Of a stretch of DNA of 64,000 nucleotides, positions 55,699-64,000 are shown in pieces. The stretch lies in assembly GCF_014633365.1 (NCBI RefSeq), contig NC_068349.1:24008753-24072752 (forward strand). The letters run 5' to 3'. The translations under genes were made by a program, and so were the position numbers. Source of the DNA: Diospyros lotus. Its lineage: Eukaryota > Streptophyta > Magnoliopsida > Ericales > Ebenaceae. The notes beneath the pieces are model-generated. The model searched no databases, had not been told where the DNA came from, and saw nothing but the letters and a program-made list of their open reading frames with translations. Position 1 is the first letter of the stretch. Every line of letters starts with the position of its first letter.

Positions 55699-57609
55699 TC
55701 TGGATCAACAACTGAATAGAGATATTATTATAATCATATTGAATTACGAAATCATAAATTGCAAGAAGTAACATTTTATGATTGCTCCCACTATTTTCTA
55801 CGAGTTTGCCACCCTTAAGACATAACTCGGGAAATCCCGTTGGAAGATTTCCTAATGGGCTAGGATCCCATCTCCCCTCGCACAACCTTGAGTGACTCAA
55901 CAAATTGTGCTAGGATCGATTAGGTAGGTACTTGCTACCAATTGCATCTACATGCAACTCCTAGATTCATTGGGTTGACAACTCCTTGTCAAGCATATCT
56001 TATGTGACTCCCAATCTTTGCCTCTATACTCAGTAAGGCCTTGAGTGACTCAACAAACCCCACCTTTCTAGTTAAGTCGGACCCATCATTCAGGGACATC
56101 TCATGGCCCATGAAACATAGGAATCATAGGTGACACATGACCTTGTGTGACTCAACAAATCAAGTGCCAGTTAGAAACCTAATGCTTCATAATGATGGAA
56201 GGCAAGTTGGCTTAATATTAATGAGGGATTTATTATTTATTTATTTAGGTCTCATCACATGCAATTAATCAAATTAATAATGCATAATAAATGACTCAAA
56301 CTGGTGTATGGTATGGATAACTATGGCTAGTCCCCTCGAGCCATAGAAGGGAAGCTAGTGGGTCAAACCTAGGTGAAGAATCACATCTTGCTTCATAAGC
56401 ACATTCTTCAAGCCTTCGTTGGCCTTTGAATCTTGTCTTCAATTTAGCTCCATCTCTTGCTCTTCATACAAACTATAACTATTACTACTCTATTCTATTC
56501 TATATACATTACATAGAATCAGAAACCCCGAGTTACATTCGGGGGGAGTGAGATGAGAAGAGAATGTACATCAGAGTATAAGAGAGGCAGGACACGCAGG
56601 CCCTATTTTAAAAACCAAATTTACAATCATTCATTCCCAACATAAAATAAATGGTCGACTCGATCCATACCATACACCCATGCAATCAATCTAATTGATT
56701 CATTTAGATTATGTTAATTAATTGTCGCATCTATTTCAATCTTAATGAAACGCTTTCAATAAATTGAAAATTTGTATAATTTTGGAAAAACAAACTTGTT
56801 TTAATTGTGTTGGGCTCGGGCTCCATCCATTAGTCTAACTAACAAGGCTCAACAGGCCTTGGATCAACCAATGCATGTCAAACATACACTAGCAGCCCAA
56901 TAATTAATAAATAATCCAATTAACAGCCCTGACCCAATTTTAATCATGACCCATAAGTGTCATACACTCATGGATCGGATAAAAATAATAAAAAATAGCC
57001 AAACAATTTGGCTGGGCCCCACCAAAGAGAACGAAACGCACTGGGCCACTGAAGGGTTGGCCTGGGTGCTTCATGTGGACCCCGGGGAATGGTCAAACCA
57101 AAGCCCGAGGGAGCGGGAAAAGCCGGGAGGCGGCTCGGCAGCCCAAAAAGCCAAGGGGCGCGGTTGGGGCCGCATGGGCTGCGCCTAGAGCGCCCGGTCG
57201 CGTGGAAAGGGCTGCTGGGGGGGTGAGCGTGGCCCGCTGGAGCCGCGCGGGGCGCGCAAAGGCCGCACGCGGGCCTGCCTGGCCGCGCCAGCGCGCGTGC
57301 GGCCGCGCCTGTGGGCGCCTTGCGCGGTCGCTCCTGGCAGCGCTTCAGCGCACCTGGCCAGGCCATGCGCGCGCCTAGGCCATGCCCAGCGTGCGCGGGC
57401 CCCGCTCGGCTACGTCTTTCGATGCCCCGGTGCATCCGTATGCACCCCGAACCCCGCTTCGCCATTTTTCGTGTCAAACACGATCTTTTGCCCTTTCACC
57501 AAAAGCGTTTTGCAATTCAAAAAAATACAAACGCAACAATTATTTAATTATTTCATAAATAACAACATAACCGAATCCGCATGTAAGGAATTGAAATATT
57601 TCGACGATG
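55699..57609 (-). mobile_element. Leader of element E, with a GC-rich block
   Basis: An unusually long leader (1.9 kb) between PBS and gag. 55699-56990 is AT-rich with no credible frame. 57005-57440 is very GC-rich (77% in the line from 57181) and keeps a minus-strand frame of 169 codons (56968-57477) whose product is Ala/Pro/Arg-rich without a domain. The block begins near MAKRGSGCIRMHRG, about 150 bp after the PBS. It contrasts sharply with the AT-rich LTRs. Confidence 0.6.
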
Positions 57610-57621
57610 GCTCTGATACCA
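57610..57621 (-). other. Primer binding site of element E (initiator tRNA-Met type)
   Basis: The minus strand reads TGGTATCAGAGC, one base from the 5' LTR edge at 57623. Confidence 0.92.
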
Positions 57622-57622
57622 C

Positions 57623-59619
57623 TGAAAGTAATGCAAGATTGCTACGGGGTAAATAGCGCAGTTCAAAATTTTGAACTTACCCCGATCCCGGCGATTGGAT
57701 CAACGTCGAAATTAAATCATTCAGAAACAAATAAATAAATCTAACCTTTAGATTATCAAGTCGTTCGCGGATTCGAGTCGTCCAAGCATCCGGCCTCTAA
57801 CTCGTGATACGCGGCACGCGTCCGTTGGCAAGGAGAGCGGAATATGAGTGGTAGCTCCTTCTCCTTTGCGCGGCTTGAGTATGGACAGTAGAAGAACGCC
57901 CACATTTCAAATCGATGCCAAAAAAAAATGGGAAGAGTGAACGACAATACGTTTTTCAACTCTTGAAAAACAACACCAAAATCACTACATTTTTGGGCAA
58001 CCCATAAAGGGATATTTATAAGGAAATATCCTAGGGTTTCTAAAACCCTAATGGATTAGGCTAGCTCATTAATTCTAATTTAATTAGAATCTTAAGTGGG
58101 CTTATTCTAGTCCAACTATAAATATAATTAAATGGCCCAATCCTTTTATAGGTTAAATAAAATATTATGGCCCAAATCTAATTCAAGCCCAAATATATTT
58201 TATTTAATATTTGGCCCAAATCTAATTTGGTCCAAATATAATATTTAATATTTGACCCAAATCTAATTTAGTCCAAATATAATATTTATTTTAATATTTG
58301 GCCCAAATCCAATTTAGTTCAAATATAATATTTAATTTAATATTTGGCCTAAATCTAATTTAGTCCAAATATTAACTTAAGCCCAAATATATTTTATTTC
58401 CTATTTGCCACTCCAACAAATAGAAAATTATTAAATTAGAAACTCCTTCCTAATTTAATCAATTGCCATTTTAGGAAACTCTTTCCATTATGACGACCCC
58501 TCGCCATATCGACGTCATTACGTCTATTTGTTCTTTTTTCGTGAGAACCTAGGACGGCACAACTTCTTGCCGAAGTGTCCCACTTAACCATACGTCCACT
58601 CTCCTGGTTTAAGGTAGGGATCGTGCCTATTTCATATGACTCACTAGGCTTTCGAATATGTTGGCAATGTGTTGGTACAAACACATAAGACAAGATTGGC
58701 CTCTAGCAAGGCATCATGCCTACCCAATTATTCAGAAGGATTCATAATCCGCAAATAACCTTCCACGAGCATGGTTACCGTGCAATTCGATCCTCTTGTC
58801 AATGTATCTTATGTGATCTCAAGTATGGCGATGTGTTGCTTGATAACGATCACATGAGTTTTTTTCGGTCTTCCGGATATCTTCACTTAATTAGAAAGTA
58901 AATCAATAACTCCTTATTGATCTCTTTTACCATGGCAATGGATTTAAAGTGAATATCCACCGAAGGTGCCTTAGATACATCATCCTCTATCAAGGGATAG
59001 ACGAGTCCCATCTTGGCTATGCATCCATCTCCATAAGCCTCACGATATACCCAACGATCGCCCATGTGCAGCCTTTGTCTAGGCCCATGGAAACGATGTC
59101 AAAGCATACCAGTCTTCTTATGAGATGACCGTGACAACCTCAGGTCCAAGGATTAGTTACACCCATCTCGTATGAGAATACCATCAACATATAACCAAAA
59201 TGGATTCTCATGGCGAGTCATGTCCAGTGACACGTTCTCCAACATTGGTCACCTATGTACTTGTCTAGGCATCCCCATGCCTATGGGTGTGAGACCCCTG
59301 TTTCTATCACATAGCAGAAACATAGCACATACAAGTCTTACTGCAATTGTTAATGTCCATTCTTGATATTGCTACAATTTGGGACGTTTAATGATGTCTT
59401 GTAACTGTGATGCATCATCTCACATCTTTATAGATTAATCACAGTATATATCATATGGACTTCTATTTAGTTTCATTCGGTTATTACAATAATAACAAGA
59501 AACTAATAGAATGACTTCTTGTGAATTTTAACAACTCCTTATTCAAATAATAAACATGATTACAATTGTCAGTGTACAACATGCCCAATCTGATTGGGTC
59601 TAGAGCACCTACACTAACA
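57623..59619 (-). mobile_element. 5' LTR of element E
   Basis: TGAAAGTAATGC to CACCTACACTAACA, exactly the same length (1997 bp) as the 3' LTR and aligned throughout with scattered single-base changes. The flank GTCAT (59620-59624) is the duplication of GTTAT at the other end. Confidence 0.94.
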
Positions 59620-60398
59620 GTCATGAGTCTAGTTTTTTGAATGCTAAAAATGATGATCATGATACGTTTTTAAATGGAGAGTTGTTGAATGCTTTAAATG
59701 ATTTATATGAAAATTTTGAAAAGCTATGTTTGAAAAATAATACTCTTCAAAAGCAATTAGACTTATTGTCAAATGAATTGGAAGTTTTAAGATCAAAGAA
59801 TGAATATTTGCTTCTTCCAATAAAGAATTTTCAAAGGAAAAAAGTTTTGGAAGAATTTGAATTGAAATCCTCAAATAGTTCATTAAATGAGAAATTCATT
59901 TTAAAAGAGGAGATTTCAAACTCTTATGATCATGACAAAGGTGTTGAAATTTCTCATAGTCTAAGAGCAAAAGTCAAAAGCTCACATTTACACACCTATC
60001 ATGGAATTAAATACTTTTATTTTTGTAAATTAAGTCACATTGCATACAATTGTCCTTTAAAAAGGAAATCATTTTATGGACCTAAAATGAAATGGATTCC
60101 TAAGGAAACTATGCTTTCTAGTATTTCTCGTTCTAATCCTCAAGAATCCAAGCAAGTTTTGATACAAAAAAATCCTCATGTTAATAGGAATGTGGATAAG
60201 GATAAAAAGCAAACTAGTTTCATAAAGAGGAAACAAAAGTCCTTTGCTTCACATCCTAACTATTGGTATCATGTTTTTAACAAAGATTTTAAAAGGAACT
60301 ATCCCAAGGTTCTTAAACAAGTATCGGTTCCAAAGGAAACCTTTTATGCTAACATTGGTGAACCCAAAATGGTTTGGGCACCAAAAGCTTGTGGATGA
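59620..60398 (+). pseudogene. copia gag, second part with degraded zinc knuckle (element D)
   Basis: About 253 open codons (59637-60398), the longest frame in the window. It has a coiled-coil-like Leu/Asn/Lys-rich segment (NDLYENFEKLCLKNNTLQKQ onward), then a zinc-knuckle-like YFCKLSHIAYNCPLKRK, MKWIPKE and a C-terminal GEPKMVWAPKACG. This layout matches the C-terminal gag of SIRE-like copia elements. The CCHC knuckle has lost its first Cys and one spacer residue, so RNA binding is doubtful. The frame ends in TGA at 60396, with no protease or other pol following. Confidence 0.85.
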
Positions 60399-60871
60399 TC
60401 TCTTTTTGCAGAGTTGCCTGATATCCAAATGGAATTCAAAGTGAAATTTGTATGGATGTATCAAGCATGAAGAGAAGAGGAAGGTGAAGAAGAATATCAC
60501 CTCTCATTTTACCAACCAAGAGTAAGAGATATTTAAATTTCATCCTTGGTGGTATATTCCCTAAACTCTATGCTTATAATTTTGATGATGTTGATCTATA
60601 AGTTTGCCTTTATGATTTTTTTGAAAATGTTTATTGATTTTCAAAATTAAGGGATATTTATAGTGTTTTGATATAGGTATTGACTAAGAGGGAGAATACA
60701 ATTTGTTTCCCTAAATTTTGTGCTAGTAAATGTTATCCTAGTAGAAGGTCTTAAGAAATCTAAATAGCATAGGTTAATTGTGAGACATAGAGTATGCTTT
60801 AATGCCAATTCATGTGAATTATCTTGTATATATTATTTACTTAGAATTATCATTGTCTAGTATAGGAAAAT
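60399..60871 (+). mobile_element. 3' tail of element D
   Basis: About 470 AT-rich bases after the gag stop with no pol motif. ACTAAGAGGGAGAATAC at 60684-60700 resembles the polypurine region before SIRE 3' LTRs, but no D-type LTR follows. The stretch ends where LTR G begins (TGTAACACTCAGAG). Confidence 0.5.
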
Positions 60872-61733
60872 TGTAACACTCAGAGATTTTTAAACTCAAA
60901 TATGATGTAATACTTGAGATTTTTAGATTCAAATACTTGAAGAAATGGGATATTTCAAAGGATTATGAAAATTTTGAGGTAAAAATTCAGTTTTTGAGCC
61001 AGGGCCAAACTCGTAAATATGGTAGTTCGGGTAAAAATGTAATTTACCTAAAATCTTGGTGTATTAGCGTAATTTATCCATTTTTTAGGGGCTAAACTGT
61101 GCAATTAAAAATAGCCTGGGGACCAAGTTGCAAGGGCCTAAGTGAAAATTGTCCGAAAAGTATGGGCTAAGGTATAGTTCTTGAAACCTTAAAATATCTC
61201 AAACTAAGTAGTTAAAATAACCAAATATAGCTAATTAGTTAAAAGTGTAATGATGGGAAATGTAGAAAATTAATTAACCATGTGGGAGTAATGATTGGAA
61301 ATGTAAAAAAATGAATTAAACCATGTGAGATGTAATGATGGAAGTGTTGAAAATGTAATTAAGCATGTGAGGCTCAAAATATCAAGGACACATGGCAAGC
61401 TTCCATTGGTCATTAGGAAGATAAGATAAGATCACATGATGGCTCATAATGACCTTCTTGAGGTGGCATCGCGTGATTGGCCAGGAAAAAGCTTACCTAG
61501 CCTCCAAGTTTACAAAAGTCTCCAAACCATATTTTAAGGACATGTGGCAAGCATTTATTAGCCACACATGAAAGGTAATAATGAGGCCTCATGATGATGG
61601 GACACGTGGTAAAACATGATTGGCCGAAAATGTCTATAAATAGGCCTTAAGATAGTTCACAAGTTTTATAAGAATTTGGGCAAGGTTGAGAGTATTAGAA
61701 GAGAGAATTTTGTGATAGAGAGTGAGGGGAAAA

Positions 61734-63689
61734 TGTTAGTGTAGGTGCTCTAGACCCAATCAGATTGGGCATGTTGTACACTGACAATTGTAATCATGTT
61801 TATTATTTGAATAAGGAGTTATTCAAATTCACAAGAAGTCATTCTATTAGTTTCTTGTTATTATTGTAATAACCGAATGAAACTAGATAGAAGTCCATAT
61901 GATGTATACTGTGATTAATCTATAAAGATGTGAGATGATGAATCACAGTTTCTAGACATCATTAAACGTCCCAAGTCGTAGAAATGTCAAGAATGGACAT
62001 TGATAATTGCAGTAAGACTTGTATGTGCTATGTTTTTGTCATGTGATAGCAACGGGGGTCTCACACCCATAGGCATGGGGATGCCTAGACAAGTACATAG
62101 GTGACCAATGTTGGAGAACGTGTCATTAGACATGACTCGCCATGAGAATCCATTTTGATTATATGTTGATGGAATTCTCATACGATATGGGTGTAACTAA
62201 TCCTTGGACCTGAGGTTGTCATGGTCATCTCATAAGAAGACCGATATGCTTTGACATCGTTTCGATGGGCCTAGATAAAGGCTGCACGTGGGCGATCGTT
62301 GGGCATATCGTGAGGCTTATGGAGATGGGTGCATAACCAAGATGGGACTCGTCTATCCCTTGATAGAGGATGATTTATCTAAGGCGCCTTCGGTGGATAT
62401 TCACTTTAAATCCATGGCCATGGTGAAAGAGATCAATAAGGAGTAATTGATTTACTTTCTAATTAAGTGAAGATATCCGGAAGACCGAAGAAAACTCATG
62501 TGATTGTTATCAAGCAACATATCGCCATACTTGAGATCACATAAGATACATTGACGAGAGGATCGAATTACACGGTAGCCATGCTCGTGAAAGGTTATTT
62601 GCGGATTATGAATCCTTCTGAATAATTGGGTAGGCATGATGCCTTGCTAGAGGCCAATCTTGTCTTATGTGTTTGTACCGACACATTGCCAACATATTCG
62701 AAAGCCTAATGAGTCATACGCAATAGGCACGGTCCCTGGCTTAAACCAGGAGAGTGGACGTATGGTTAAGTGGGACAATTCGGCAAGAAGTTTTGCCGTC
62801 GTAGGTTCTCACGAAAAAAGAACAAATAGACGTAATGACGTCGATATGACGATGAGTCGTCATAATGGAAAGAGTTTCCTAAAATGACAATTGATTAAAT
62901 TAGGAAGGAGTTTCTAATTTAATAATTTTCTATTTGTTGAAGTGGCAAATAGAAAATAAAATATATTTGGGTTTAAGTTAATATTTGGACTAAATTGGAT
63001 TTGGGCCAAATATTAAAATAAATATTATATTTGGACTAAATTAGATTTGGGCCAAATATTAAATATTATATTTGGACCAAATTAGATTTGGACCAAATAT
63101 TAAATATTATGTTTGGGCTTAAATTAGATTTGGGCCAAAATATTTTATTTAAACTTATAAAAGGATTGGGCCATTTAATTATATTCCTATAGTTGAACTA
63201 GAATAATCCCATTTAATTAAGTTCCTAATTGGACTAAATTAAATGGGCCGACCCATGTCCATTAGGGTTTAAGAAACCCTAGAGCTCCTTATAAATACCC
63301 ATTTATGGGTTGCCCAAATTGAAGAGGGTTTTTGGTGTCATTTTTCAAGAGTTGAAAAACGTATTGCCGTTCACTCTTCCCGTTTCTTTTGGCATCAATA
63401 TGAAATGAGGGCGTTCTTTTTCCGTCCATACACAAGCCGCGCAAAGGAGAAGGAGCTAGCACTCTTATTCCGCTCTCCTTGCCAACGGACGCGTGTCGCG
63501 TATCATGAGTTAGAGGCCGGACGCTTGGACGGCTCAATTCCGCGAACGACTCGATAATCTAAAGGTTAGATTTATTTATTTGTTTGTGAATGATTTGATT
63601 TCGACGTTGATCCAATCACCAGGATCGGGGTAAGGTTCAAAATTTTTGAACTACGCTGCTTGCCCCGTAGCGATCTTGCTTTACTTTCA
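61734..63689 (+). mobile_element. Solo LTR S4 (E family, inverted) in G
   Basis: TGTTAGTGTAGGTGCTC to TTTACTTTCA, 1956 bp, with a perfect GAAAA duplication (61729-61733 and 63690-63694). It is the reverse of the LTRs of E and shares their whole layout, so it forms a large inverted repeat with the 5' LTR of E (57623-59619). Confidence 0.94.
63290..63297 (+). promoter_or_regulatory. Candidate TATA box, E-family LTR S4
   Basis: TATAAATA in CTCCTTATAAATACCCATTT. The E LTRs have the matching motif on the minus strand (TTATAAATATCC, near 50558 and 58012). Confidence 0.5.
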
Positions 63690-63770
63690 GAAAATTCTGA
63701 AGAAAGAATGAGCAAATTTGGTGTAGAAACAAGAGCAAAACGGCCTTGCCAAAAAATTTGGATCCTTTCC

Positions 63771-63790
63771 AACCAAGTTAAGGTAAGTAC
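63771..63790 (+). promoter_or_regulatory. Conserved splice-donor-like site in G and S1
   Basis: AACCAAGTTAAGGTAAGTAC occurs here and at 5997-6016 in S1, identical over 20 bases including the AAG/GTAAGT donor consensus. In S1 a pyrimidine-rich tract with CAG ends at 6279, which could close a 273-nt intron within the LTR. Weak forms occur in F (34579) and I1 (24096). Confidence 0.45.
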
Positions 63791-64000
63791 ACTATGAACT
63801 ATCTATGATGTTTAGGTATGCTCATGAATCATGTTTATGTGGTCCCTCATGTTATGTTTCAAGCAAGTTATGGGACCGGGGTTTAGTAGCGCTACGTACG
63901 GAGGTTCTTACCCCTGCAAGTTGGTAGAACCTATTGTGTCCCCTTATGTTATATGTTCATGTTGCAAGTTCATGTCATGTTTAAATACGTTTGATAGTTC

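Larger units (their letters stand above)
50169..59619 (-). mobile_element. Copia element E, structurally complete but dead
   Basis: 9451 bp with two LTRs of identical length (1997 bp): 3' LTR 50169-52165 and 5' LTR 57623-59619. The PPT is at 52166 and the PBS at 57610-57621. Flanks are GTTAT and GTCAT, a 5-bp duplication with one difference. The minus-strand internal region reads, from right to left, leader, gag, protease, GAG-pre-integrase, integrase, RT and RNase H, the copia order. Every domain carries stops, frameshifts or catalytic changes. It split the gag of D. Other copies of its LTR are E' (35342) and S4 (61734). Confidence 0.93.
44550..60871 (+). mobile_element. Copia element D (SIRE-like), gag only, host of CACTA and E
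   Basis: A plus-strand copia element: 5' LTR 44550-49617, PBS 49620-49631, gag 49674-50168 and 59620-60398, and a 3' tail 60399-60871. After gag there is no protease, integrase or RT; about 470 bp later another LTR (G) starts. The gag wording and the PBS variant TGGTATTAGAGC point to the SIRE/Maximus type. It hosts a CACTA transposon in the LTR and complete element E in gag. Its own 3' LTR is not seen. Confidence 0.78.
60872..64000 (+). mobile_element. LTR G (family of S1), runs off the window, interrupted by S4
   Basis: Starts TGTAACACTCAGAGATTTTT, matching S1 in phrases such as GTAATTTACCTAAAA and, after the interruption, AACCAAGTTAAGGTAAGTAC (63771-63790) and GGTTCTTACCCCTGCAAG (63901). 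A TATA region CTATAAATAGGCC lies at 61635-61645. Pieces are 60872-61733 and 63695-64000. The 3' end and any internal region are outside the window. Confidence 0.85.

Noticed and set aside
55507..55719. 70-codon plus-strand frame
   Set aside because: It is the antisense of the gag N-terminus of element E.
56968..57477. 169-codon minus-strand frame in GC-rich sequence
   Set aside because: Alanine/proline/arginine-rich with no domain; stops are rare in any frame at this GC content, and it lies in the leader of a dead copia element. Kept only as a compositional finding.
1..64000. tRNA, rRNA or organellar DNA
   Set aside because: No cloverleaf-like or rRNA signature was recognised by eye; the tRNA-like matches are only primer binding sites.

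Overview
The window looks like repeat-rich nuclear heterochromatin from a flowering plant. The evidence is Ty3/gypsy chromovirus and Ty1/copia LTR retrotransposons, primer-binding sites matching plant initiator tRNA-Met (TGGTATCAGAGC), a CACTA transposon with CCGGCGG subterminal repeats, a PIF/Harbinger-type element, and AT-rich flanks. I found no intact host gene, tRNA, rRNA or CRISPR array. Every recognisable coding stretch is broken retrotransposon gag or pol. The species cannot be named from the sequence alone.

Layout. 1-4377 holds part of a minus-strand gypsy element (A): 5' LTR, PBS, leader and the start of gag, cut by another LTR at 1-831. 4378-7131 is a decayed plus-strand copia element (integrase, then RT) split by solo LTR S1. 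From 7132 to about 40359 runs one decayed minus-strand Del/Tekay-like chromovirus (B). Its 3' LTR, chromodomain, integrase, RNase H, RT, protease and gag can be read from left to right, but it is interrupted six times: by C (a 12.7-kb element with two LTRs, PBS, PPT and target duplication but no detectable gag or pol), by I1, and by solo LTRs N, J and H. H itself contains solo LTRs C' and F, and F contains a further LTR fragment (E'). This is four to five levels of nesting.

40360-64000 is a second nest. It contains LTRs K, L and M, then a gag-only copia element of SIRE-like type (D) whose 5' LTR carries a 3.2-kb CACTA element and whose gag is split by a complete but dead copia element (E, 9.45 kb). 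It ends in a gypsy LTR (G) that carries an inverted solo copy of the E LTR (S4).

Target-site duplications support eleven separate insertions and give their relative order. Solo LTRs (seven with clear duplications) outnumber two-LTR elements (two). All three integrases have lost the catalytic glutamate, replaced by lysine, and all three RTs have lost the second Asp of the YXDD box. Nothing here looks able to move by itself. The less ordinary features are the coding-free element C, arrays of short motifs with a palindromic core in two unrelated LTR families, a perfect hairpin inside the CACTA element, a GC-rich cargo in the PIF/Harbinger element, and a conserved splice-donor-like site in the S1/G LTR family.
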